A stretch of 64,000 nucleotides of DNA from Asterochloris sp. CNOR1 (Eukaryota; Chlorophyta; Trebouxiophyceae; Trebouxiales; Trebouxiaceae). The notes beneath the pieces are model-generated. The model did no database searches, had not been told where the DNA came from, and saw only the letters and a list, made by a program, of their open reading frames with translations. Shown in pieces: positions 37,501 to 49,500 of this stretch (positions are counted from its first letter, which is position 1; each line of letters opens with the position of its first letter). Where the stretch lies: NCBI GenBank assembly GCA_963969365.1, contig OZ017759.1, forward strand, positions 310,001 through 374,000, read 5' to 3'. A program made the translations under genes and the position numbers.

Positions 37501-40500
37501 CACCACCAGCACCAACATCGACGCCCTACACAGCCCCAGTCACTGCTGCTCCCACCACTGCAATGCCGTCCACTTCAACTGGTGAGATTTTAGTGAGTCA
37601 ACAGCTTCTGTTGCATGCTGTATGCAGTGTGAGTGCCGAAGCCCTTGACCTCTTGCAAATCGATAGATGCTTGTTTCAGATATGCTCTGTGCTGGCCTGC
37701 AGCTGCGCCTGCAACAACTGCTGCAGCACCAGCCACTGCTGTTCCAGCCACATCTGCGATCCTTCCTGCCACCAGCACAGCTGCACCCACAACCACAAAC
37801 CCCTTCGGGGTGCAAGATGTGAACATCAACAGGTCGCGTCCTCCCACTACCTCAACCGCTGAGCCACCTGCGACTCTGCCTGCACCATCCACAGTTGCAC
37901 CCACGACCACTGCAGGTAAGCTGCCTTATTGCTGCTCAGTCCTGGACAAATTGCACCAGCCTGTTGTCGTCAAGCACTGAAGTCTGTTCTTCCCATGCTG
38001 ACTTCATCTGCTGAACTGACTTTCATTGCTTCTTGCAGCCACAACGGCTGCGCCAACCAGCACGGTGTTGCCAGCGCCGAGCCAGACGCTCTTCAGTCCA
38101 GCGTCTACCACAGCTGCGCCTGCACCTAGTACTGCGTCTGTCACCAGCACAGCAGCACCTGCTTCGGTCACCAGCGCTGCACCAACCACGACCACAGCTG
38201 CACCTCCCTCAACAACAGCTGTGCCTCGCACCAGCGCACCTACGCCAAGCCCCACGCCGTATGCTGCTCCAGTCCCCACAACAGCGGCTCCAGCCTCCAC
38301 AACAGCGGCTCCAGTGCCCACCACTTTGGCTTCAGCCACAACTACAGCAGCCCCAGTCACCACAACAGCCCAGCCAAGTACCTCAGCAGCGTCCACTGGG
38401 AGCCCTGTCAGGCCTGGCTTGCAAGATGTGGGCGTCACTGAGGAGCCACTGCCAGTCCTTACCGGGGCACCTGTTACTTTGGCGCCCACCACAGCAGCAC
38501 CCACTACCAGTGCTCCCACACCAAGCCCAACGCCTTATGCGGCCCCACTGACCTCCACAGCAGCGCCGGCACCCACCACAGTTGTACCCTCAACCACAAC
38601 CACAGCGCCGGCGTCCACAACGGCTTTGCCAGCCAGCACGCCTGCAGCGACTGTCACAAGCAGAGCGCCAGCACCCTCAGCTGCCCCCATCACCACCATT
38701 ACTGCTCCAGCCACCACCCAGGTGCCTGTCACAACAGTGCCCAGGCCATCAGTTCCAGCGCCCACCACAACGCCCTATGCAACAGCTGCACCCACCACTG
38801 GGGCTCCGGCAACTACAGCCTCTCGGCCCACCACCAGCACAGCTGCACCTACCACAGCAGGTGGGCAATGCCCCTGTTGGCTGCCCCTTTGGCTACAACA
38901 TGTGCAACAGGGCTCTACATGGCTATTAAGAGGCGTTTGCCTGCCTGACGTCAAACTTCGCTGCTCACTGGCTGTCACTGTCAGGCTTAGTGGCCATTGT
39001 TGACATAGACATTCCGGGCTTCCTGCAGCAGCTCCTGCCACCTCAGTGCCGGTCACCTCCACTGCTGCTCCTACCACCACCAGCCCTACTGCTGTGCTGG
39101 ATGCCAACGCAAATAGAACACGTCCTCCAGGGACGACCACACCAGGTATGTTCCTTGCCCCCAGGCTACTGTGGTTGCGAGCTTTTGTTCTCTGCCAACA
39201 AGGACTATTTCTCATCAAAGGGCTTCTGACAGCTTTGCCTGATCCCTGCAGTGCCAAGCTCCACAACAGCTGGCCCAAGCACCACTACAGTGGCGCCTGC
39301 CGCCCCCACAGTGCCAAGCACTGCTCCAGTCACCACTGCTGCGCCAGTCACCAGCGCACCCACACCAAGCCCCACCCCTTATGCTGCCCCAGCCACCACC
39401 AGTGCGGCTCCAGCCACCACCACAGCAGCGCCAGCAACAACCACGGCTGCCCCTGTGACCTCCACAGCAGCTCCAGTCACCACCACAGCAGCGCCGGCAA
39501 CGACCTCGGCTGCCCCTGTGACCTCCACAGCAGCTCCGTTCACCACCACAGCAGCACCTGCGACCACCTCGCAGGTGGTGCTGGGCCCCACCACTCCCTA
39601 CAGGTGCTCCCTGGGCCCTGTGGTGGAGGCGCAGGCAGTCGTCTGCGGGTTCACCAGTGCCATGCTGTCTCCCACTGGGTTCCAGGTGGCCGTGGCAGCG
39701 GCCCTGACCCTGGGGTCCACCGCCAACCTGGGTGTGGTGGTCAACACCACCCTGCTCACCACAACAGGCACCTCCTGCCCCTACACGGCCGCTGCGCCAG
39801 CTCCTGCTGCCTCACTGCCCTCTGGGTCGGCCACTGGCAGCGGGAGTTGCACAGCTGCCCAGGTGCAGTTCTTCATTCAGGCGACCTCAACCAGCAACGC
39901 TCAGGACATCATCAACACCCTAGCCAAGAGCTCTGAGAGCATCTCTCTTTCTTTGGGCTTGAGCACACCCCTGGGCCCAGTCTGCCTGGGCTATGCAGCA
40001 GCACCAGGTGAGAGACTGACTCTGTGAGAGCTGCCCGCAGTCCTGAAGCCAGTTTGCTCAGGGTGTCGAGCAAAGCTGCTGGATGCACCGTGCAGTGCCT
40101 GTCATGCCTGACCGCTTCCCTTCTGCACTGCAGCTGTGGTGATGCCACCCACCTTCCTGACGTGTGCAGCGCCGGCCCCTGCTCCAGCAGCCCTGCTCAT
40201 CACAGCGGCGCCAACAACTACCTCTGCAGCTCCAATCACAATCACATTGGCTTCAAGCACAACTGCTGTGCCCGCCACCAGCTCAGCTGTGCCCATCACC
40301 ACTGCTGCGCCAGTCACCACCACAGGTGCACCCATCAGGCCTGGCCTGCAGAATGTGGGCGTCACAGAGGAGCCCCTGCCCGTGCTGACAGTGCAGCCAA
40401 CCACCTCCCTGCCAGTGCCCTCTTCGGCGCTGGCACCAGCTCCTCTGCTTTTGCCCACCACAGGCACTCCAGCACCCAGCACCTCAGCCAGTGTGGCCCC

Positions 40501-43500
40501 TGTGCTGAGCACACCTGTGCCAAGCACAACTACGGTGTCTCCAGTCACATACCAAGCACCAATGCCCAGCAGCACAAGGGCTCCTGCCACTACCACGGCT
40601 GCGCCTGTGACCACCACGGCCGCGCCTGTGACCACCACGGCTGCCCCCACATTCACCACACAGGCACCCCCAACCCCAGTGCTAAGCACACCTGCAACCA
40701 CGCCTGCGCCAACGCAGAGCGGCCCAACAGCTGTCCAGGATGCTGGTGCGACCAGGACCAGGGCACCAGCCACCACGACTGCTGCCCCCACCACCACGAC
40801 TGCTGCTCCCACCACCACAACTGCTCCCACCACTACAACAGGTGTGTTCCTGAACTCTCCGCCCGGCAACTGTTCTTGACACTGGCTACCATCTGTATCA
40901 CTTCAAGGGCTGTTGTTTCCTCTGAAGGGGTCAGCCAGAACACCTTGCTTTCAACAAAAGTGTCACAGTTCAACTCTGCGCCCTGCAGGGGCTCCAACAA
41001 CCACAGCTGCCACTACAGCTGCTGCCACTGTCCCGCCAGCTGTACCTGCAACGACAACTGCATCTCCAGTCACTATCACTGGCAGTCCTGTGCCAGTTCG
41101 CACCACGCCTGCCCCTCAGCAGAGCATTGCACAGGCACCCATGGCTCCGTCCGCAGAGGCTCTGGTCTGCAGTGGCAACACAGCCCCCGCAGAGTCCTAC
41201 GTCTGCGGCACCAACGGGGTGGTCTACACAGCCAGCGAGTACAGCGCTCTGCAGGCCTCCCTGGGTGCCTGCACTGCCCTGGCAGGCACCAACAGCACCA
41301 AGTGCGGCAGCTTTGTGCTGGCGAATGATGCCTACCAGGCTGTGGTCAGCAACACCTGCGCCGCGCAGTGCCAGGCTGCCACAGCTGCCTGCCCTGAATC
41401 GGCTCCAGCCCCAGCACCAGCGGCGTCCATAAGCACAGCAGGCAAGTCTCAGCAGCTGCATGTGGCCAACTTTAACCCCAATGAGCTGGCTGGCTGCTGT
41501 GGGCCTGCTTACCTGCCACCAAGCAGGAATGGACAGATTGCTTGCTGTCTCAATTAGAAGCACAATGTCGACTCTGCCTGGACAGGAGTCTTGAGCACCT
41601 CCATCTCCAAATTTGGTCTGACATCCTGTCTTTCTTTGCTGCAGCTCCCACAACCACCACGTCTGTTGCCACAAGTACAGCCGTACCGGCCCCTAGCACT
41701 GCCGTGCCAGTGACTTCCACCTCAGCACCCATCACCAGCACAAGTGCTCCTGCGCTCACACCTGCTGCCTCAGCCACCACTTCTGCGCCTGCGACAACCA
41801 CGGCTGCGCCTGCAACCACCACGGCTGCGCCTGCAACCACCACAGCTGCTCCTGCAACCACCACGGCTGCGCCTGCAACCACCACAGCTGCTCCTGCGAC
41901 CACAGCGGCGATCACCACAAGCACAGCTGCACCTGCAGTCACCACAACAGCACCAGTGACCACCACTGTGGCCCCTGCCACAACTACAGCAGCTCCAGCT
42001 ACCACCACAGCTGCGCCAGTGACTAGCACTGTGGCACCTGCTGCGCCAATGACATCATCTGCGCCTCTCAAAAGCTCCGCAGTGCCAGTTGCTACCACTG
42101 GTGCCCCTGCACCATTGCCAGCACCCAGCACAAGTGTGCCAACCACTTCAGGTTTGTGCCAAGGAATTGATTTGGACAGGGCTCCTTGCTGCCTAGCTTG
42201 TCGTCTTGGTTGGCATCTGTGCCTGGCTGCAGCTGCCATTCCCTGTTCAAAGTAGAGTATGCTGCCCGCAAGCATGTGTGCCCTTGACCTGCAGTGATTG
42301 CTGCCACCACTGCAACACCAAGCTCGACACAACCGCCTACCACAACCACAGCGGCCCCTATCTCGACCACAGCCGTGCCAAGCAGCTCCACAGCTACTCC
42401 AGTGACCAGCACCACAACTCCCGGCACTCCACCTGCAACCACTGTGGCTCCAGCCCAGGCGCCGACCACACCTTACAGCTGCTTCGATGGGCCCCTGGTG
42501 GAGGCCACTGCAGTCATCTGCGGCTACAGCAGCAGCACCCTAAGCCCCACCGCAGTCCAAGACGCAGTGGCAGCAGCCCTAAGGACCAGGTCGCCTGTGT
42601 TGACGCCTGGAGTTGTCGTCAACACCAGCACCAGCAACACTGTCGGTCCAGGCTGCTCAGCAGGGGCCCCTGCCCCTGCGCCTGCAGCGCTGGCCTCCCT
42701 GCCAGGGGTTGCCAGCTCCTGCCCTGCCATGGCAGTCACTTTCTATGTGGAGGCACAGAGCACTCAGGACGCCAACACGCTGGCCCAGGTGCTGGCCAGC
42801 TACCCCCAGGACATTGCAGCAGCCCTGGGCGGCAGCAGCACCACGGCCCTGGGTCCTGTGTGCCTGAGCTACCCCATTGCTCCAGGTGGGTGTTGCAAAG
42901 GCAGTTGGACGGTGGTTCGTTTGTTGACATTGGCTGCCTTGAGCATTCAAGATGTTGTGCTTGCCTCAAAAAGGCCTCCGACAGATGCTCTGCTAGTTTG
43001 CCAAAATCATCTCTAGTTCATGCTCATGGCTGTGTTGTTGGTGCCTACAGTCATCCTACAGCCCCGGACCTTCCTCAGTTGCTTGGCACCCGCACCGGCT
43101 CCGGGAGTGCTGACTACCGCACCAGCTACCACCACAGCAGTGCCCACTGCAGCAGCCAATACTGTTACACCTGCCACAAGCACAGCAGCTCCCAGCACCA
43201 CTACAGCAGTGCCCACCACTGGTGCACCAGCAGCCACCACTGTTGTGCCGTCCACGAGCGCGGCCGTTGCCCGTGCCCCAGCGGTGCCCACTGCCGTGCC
43301 TGCCACGAGCACGGCTGCGCCAGCCACCACAATCGCAGTGCCTGTGACAAGCGCTACTGTTGCGCCTGCCACAAGCACAGCAGCTCCCAGCACCACTACA
43401 GCGATGCCCACCACTGGTGCACCAGCAGCCACCACTGCTGTGCCCTCCACCAGCATGGTGGCTGCACCTGCCCCAGCGGTGCCCACTGCCGTGCCTGCCA

Positions 43501-46500
43501 CGAGCACGGCTGCGCCAGCCACCACGACTGCAGTGCCAGTGACAAGCGCAACTGCTGCGCCTACCACAAGCACAGCAGCGCTCGCCACCACAACAGCTGC
43601 ACCAACCAGCAGCACACCAGTAGTCACTACTGCAGTGCCTGTCACAAGCGCGGCGCCTGCGCCTGGTCCAGTGGTGCCGACTGCTGCGCCTGCCACGAGC
43701 ACGGCTGCGCCAGCCTCCACGACTGCAGTGCCAGTGACAAGCACAACTGCTGCGCCTGCCACAAGCACAGCAGTGCCTGTCACAAGCACAGCAGCGCCAG
43801 CCACCACAACAGCTGCACCAACTACCAGCACACCAGTAGTCACCACTGCAGTGCCTGCCACAAGCGTGGCGCCTGCGCCTGCCCCAGCGGTGCTGACTGC
43901 TGTGCCAACCACAGGGGCACCAGCCGCCACCACCACTGCTGCGCCGCCCATCACCACCTCTGTGCCAGCCACAATCACAGCTGTACCAATGACAACAGCT
44001 GTGCCAAGCACAACCACCGCAGCACCCACAACCACTGCATCAGGGCCAGCCATAGTTGCGCCAGCAGTGAACACAGCTGCGCCCGCCACCACCAGGGCTT
44101 CACCAACCATCATTGCAGTGGTTCCTGGCAACACTCCAGCACCTGCCACCACAGCCACAGCTGGCCCAACGCCCTCTGCCACAAGCCCTGCAGTGCCCTT
44201 CGCGACCACTGCAGGTGAGGAATGTGTCCATACATTGGCTGCTCTGCCTGCATGAACGATGTGACATGCTGCTCCTTACCTTTAAAGCAGATTTTTGCTT
44301 TGCACCATTTCAACAAGCAAGCCAATGTGTGATGCTGTGAGCTGCCGCTTTTCATGCCTCCAGCTGGCTGCAGGTGCTTATGCAAACCCGGTCTCACCTG
44401 TGCTTGTTTGAACTGCAGTGCCATCCCCAAGCAGTGTGCCTACCACCTCCGCGGTGCCCACCACAGCCTCAACGCCTACAGCAAGCACAGCAAGCCCCAC
44501 AACAAGTACTCCAGCCTCCACGCTGCCTGTGTCAACCACCTCAGCAGCAACCCCAGTCACCAGCACTGCAGTGCCCACCACAGCACCGGCAACCACTGTG
44601 GCCCCAGCTCAGGCGCCCACCACGCCCTACAGCTGCTTCGATGGCCCCCTGGTGGAGGCCACAGCCATTGTCTGCGGCTACAGTGCCAGCACCCTGAGCC
44701 CCACTGCAGTGGAGGACGCTGTTGCTGGGGCTCTGCGGACTAGGTCCCCTGTGCTGGTGCCTGGGATTGTTGTCAACACCTCCATCAGCAGCGTCGTGGG
44801 CCCAGGCTGCTCAGCAGGGGCACCTGCCCCAGCGCCAGCGGCTCTGGCACCTGCAGGCGCTAGCTCCTGCCAGGCTGCTGCTGTCACGTTCTATGTTGAG
44901 GCACAGACCACCCAAGATGCTGACACGGTGGCCCAGGTGCTGGCCAGCTACCCTCAGGACATCGCCGCTGCCCTACAGATCGGCAGCACAACAGCTTTGG
45001 GGCCAGTCTGCCTCAGCTACCCTGCCGCTCCAGGTGGGTGCAGTGCTGTGCTGTGCAGAGTTCCAGCACCATTAGCTGTGGGAGCCCTGCATGTGCAGCA
45101 GCATGCCGCTTGCTGGACCTCTCAAAGCAACTCAGAAAGCTCATAATGAAGAAGATCCTCAAAAGCGCTTTTCCTGCTGCCTCTGCAGTGATGTTGCAGC
45201 CCAGGACCTTCCTGAGCTGCCTGGCGCCTGCACCAGCTCCGGCCAGCCAGATTGTGCCCTCAGCGGCACCCACTACTTCCAGCGCACCAGCCACCTCAGT
45301 GCCAAGCACCACCTCAGTGCCAAGCACCACCTCAGTGCCAAGCACCACCAGTGTGCCAAGCACCACCATTGTGCCAAGCACCACCAGTGTGCCAAGCACC
45401 ACCAGTGTGCCAAGCACCACCAGTGTGCCTAGCACCACCAGTGTGCCTAGCACCTCAGCTGCTGCTGTGACCACAAGCACAGCAGCCCCAGCCACCACAC
45501 AGGCCACCTCGACAGTGCCAGTGACCACAGCCACTGCTTCAACACTGAGCACGACTGCCAGCCCTGTTACAAGCGCCATACCGGCCACAACATCCCCCGC
45601 CACCACAGCTGTGCCTGTGCCATCTGCCGCTGCCCCAGCTCCGGCGCCGATAGCAGCCCCTGTCACCTCTGCGGCACCCAGCACCACCGCAGCTGTGGTG
45701 ACCTCAAGCCGCGCACCCCTCGCTCCTCCAAGCATTGTCCAAAATGCCAACGGCACCGCCACACCAGCCCCTGTTCCAACAAACCCAATCACAGGTGAGA
45801 GCCAAGCCTTGCAAGCTGATTAAACGGCCCTTTCACTGGTTTTGCATGCACTGGTGATGCGCCGTGGTCTGCATGCGCTTAATTGCAGTGCACAGGCACC
45901 ACAGTAGCTTAAGTGTCCAGACCGCCCACACTACCATGGCTGTGAACCTCTGACAGGCCATCTCATGTCCTGCTGCAGCTGTGCCCACCACGAGCCAAGC
46001 TGCCATCTTCACAGCAGCTCCCACCACCGCAGTGCCCACCACAGCAGCAGTACCAAGCTCCACAGCCGCAGCCCCTGCTCCTGTGACGACATCAGCCACA
46101 CCCACCTCCACATCTGCACCAGCAGTGCTGACCTCGTCAGCGCCAGCCACCTCTGCAGTGCCGAGCACAGCAGGGTTGCCTGCCCCTGCGCCCGCGCAGG
46201 CTGCAACCACCAGCGTGCCAGCCACCAGCAGTGTGCCTGCCACAAGCACAGCAGTGCCAACAGCTGCGACCACAGCTGTGCCTGCTGTGGCTTCCACAGC
46301 TGTCCCCAGCACCTCAGCTGCTCCGGTGACCACCACGGTGGCGCCTGCCACCACCACAGTGGCTCAAGTCACAAGCGGACCCACATCAGAACCCACACCC
46401 ACTACCTCTGCGGCTCCTGCAAGCACCAGTGCGGCTCCAGCCTCCACCACGGGCGTTCCAGCGACATCAACAGGCGCTCCAGTGACCACAGCCACCCCTG

Positions 46501-49500
46501 TGGCCACAACGGCAGCTCCTACCACCACCACAGGCGCTCCAGTGACCACCAGAGCAGCCGCCACCACAGCAGTGCCTGCCGCCACCTCAGCTGCCACCAC
46601 AGGGACTCCAGTCACATCATCTGCAGCCCCCGCCACAACTTTGGTGGCCCCAGCTCAGGCGCCCACCACGCCCTACAGCTGCTTTGATGGGCCCCTGGTG
46701 GAGGCCACAGCCATTGTCTGCGGCTACAGCGCCAGCACCCTGAGCCGCACTGCAGTGGAGGACGCTGTTGCTGGGGCTCTGCGGACCAGGTCCCCTGTGC
46801 TGGTGCCTGGGATTGTCGTCAACACCTCCATCAGCAGCGTTGTGGGCCCAGGCTGCTCAGCAGGAGCACCTGCCCCTGCGCCAGCAGTCCTATCACCTGC
46901 AGGTGTCAGCTCCTGCCAGGCTGCTGCTGTCACATTCTATGTTGAGGCACAGACCACCCAAGATGCCGACACGGTGGCCCAGGTGCTGGCCAGCTACCCT
47001 CAGGACGTCGCCGCTGCCCTACAGATCAGCAGCACAACAGCTTTGGGGCCGGTGTGCCTCAGCTACCCTGCCGCTCCAGGTGATGTTTGAGCTGATGAGT
47101 GCTAGAAGATGCTATGCCTCCCGCAGTGCCTCACATGGCTGCCTGAATGCTGAGGCTCACATGTCGCCTCCGGCAGCTCCAGTATGCTTGCTTGCTGCCC
47201 GCAAAGTTTCTTTGGTTGCAGACCATGCACTGAGCCAAGCGCTGAGATATGCTCCCCGCTGTGCTGCAGTCATCCTGCAGCCCAGAACGTTTTTGAGCTG
47301 CCTGGCACCGGCCCCTGCTCCAGCGCCCCTTCCAGTGGCTCCTGCAACCACCACTGTGCCGGCAACCACCACAGGCGCGCCAGCCACAAGCACGGCCTCT
47401 CCAGCCACCACTTCAATGGCTCCCATCACCACTTCTGCTGTGCCTGCACCAAGCATGGCTGTGCCTGTCCTGGGCAGTGCTGCTCCGGCCACTTCAACGG
47501 CTGCGCCAACGACCAGCTCAGCTGTGCCTGCCACCAGCACTGCGGTGCCTGCCACCACCGCAGCTGCTCCATCCACAAGCTCTGCCATACCAACTACCTC
47601 CGCTGCTCCCATCACCAGCACTGCTGTGCCATCCACCACCACAGCAGCTCCATTTGTGAGCAGCCCTGCTGTGCCAACAGCCCCCATCACAGCTGCCCCA
47701 GTGACCACAACAGCTGCTGCACCGCCCAGCACGGCAGTGCCAGCAACCACCAGGGCTGCACCAACCACCACTGCAGCACTGCCCAACCAAGTCGAGAACG
47801 CAGGCACCTCGCAGCCACTGCCTCTGTTGACGCGGGCCCCTGCCACATCAGCAGCAGGTGAGGTGCCAGCTCAGAGCAGGCTCTGCTTTCAGATGTGCCC
47901 TCCCAGGTAGATCCAATGATGCTCTGCCAAGCCCCAAGCTGTCAGGCCGCAGGACAAGATGGCTGCTGACTGCTGACACTGACCTGCTTGCAGTGACAAG
48001 CACAGCCTTGCCGACTGTGACATCGACGGCAGCCCCAGCAACCAGCATTGTGCCCACTCCTTCAGCACCCACGCCCACCCTCACACCTTACACAGTGCCG
48101 ACAACAGCTGCTCCAGCCGTCACCACACCTGCTCCAGGCACCAGTACCACGGCTCCGAGCACTAGCTTGGCTGCTCCCACAACCACCTCAGGTCAGCCTC
48201 CTGGAGAGCATGCTGCTGCAGTCAATGTGCTGCAGGTGCTGCTCTGATGGCTTGCTGATATTGGCTGCGTATCAGGATCTCACTGCTGTGTCTTCTGTCT
48301 GCAGCACCAGCCACCACTCTGGCGGCCACCACGACAGCTGCCCCCACCACAACTCAGACAAGCACCGCAGCTCCCATAGTCACCACTGCCAGCACACCCA
48401 CTGCAGTGCCAGCCCCCACTGCCAGGGTGATTGCCACCCCCGGTGCTCTGCCTGCAACGCTCCCTCCATCAACATCAGCAGCACCGGCCACCACTGCAAC
48501 GCCCATCACCTCCACAGCTGCGCCGGCCACCATCACAGCTGTGCCAGTGACGACTGCAGCAGCTCCGGCGCCAGGCCCAGCAGCCACAGTGTGCGCTCTG
48601 TCCAACATCAGCGTGGCCATGTGTGGCCCCACGGCCGCCACCACCACTGCAGCCCCGCTGCAGTCCTGCATAGCGCAGGCTGCAGGCATCGCTCCTGCCA
48701 GGGTGCTGCTGCAGAGCGTGGCAGACGCCGACGCCCTGCCCTGCGGCAGCACTGCCACTGCCACAGGCAGCAGCTGCTGCTGCACATCAGCCGTGGCTGT
48801 CAACTTCTATTTGAGCGCTGACAACTACGACGAGGCTGCAGCACTGAACCGTGCCTTCGTCTCACAGACGCTGCTGACCAGTGGCGGGTTCACAGGCTGC
48901 CTCCAGGTGAGCCTGATTTGATGGTCAACCTGGCTTGAGCTCCAAGGCGCACAGTTGCAGAATGCTTGGCAGTGAACCCAAGCCAAAGTCTGTGTCAATT
49001 CTTGCAGGCGACCACCATCAATCCCACTTGTGCTGCTGTCACCAGCGCTCCAGGTAAGCTGCTTGTGTCAACCTCCTGAGTTGGGGCCAACCTGCATCCA
49101 TAGGCTTTGTGCACTTTGCCATTGCCAACAGCTTCCTTCCCTGCTTCTGTGGTCCTACACAAGGTGGCCTACCTTGCCTACTACACTTTATGCAGGAGTC
49201 GTTGATGCAGCCAATGCTGGACAGTGCCCCTACGCTCTGGCCCCAGCCCCAGCACCGCTGCCACAGCTGAGTGGCACCACAGCAGTCCCTGCCAACTCGG
49301 CTGTGCCAGTGGCTACCACCAGTACGCCTGCCACAAGCGCAGCGGCCTCAACACCCAGTGTGCCCAGCACAACCAGCGCTGCGCCAGCTGTCACCACCTC
49401 CGCACCTGCATCCACCGCAGTGCCTGCCACCACTCAGGCGGCACCTCTGCCGCTGCCAACAGTCACAAGCGTTGCGCCTGTGACCTCGGCAGCGCCGGCC

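Noticed and set aside
42206-44218. 670-codon plus-strand frame rich in His, Ser and Cys (SHHHSS, CHKHSS) and many smaller ones like it across 25-51 kb
   Set aside because: These are +1/+2 shadows of the ACC/AGC/GCA codons of the A/P/T tract. They run through introns and lack the phase-consistent exon joins of the real frame.
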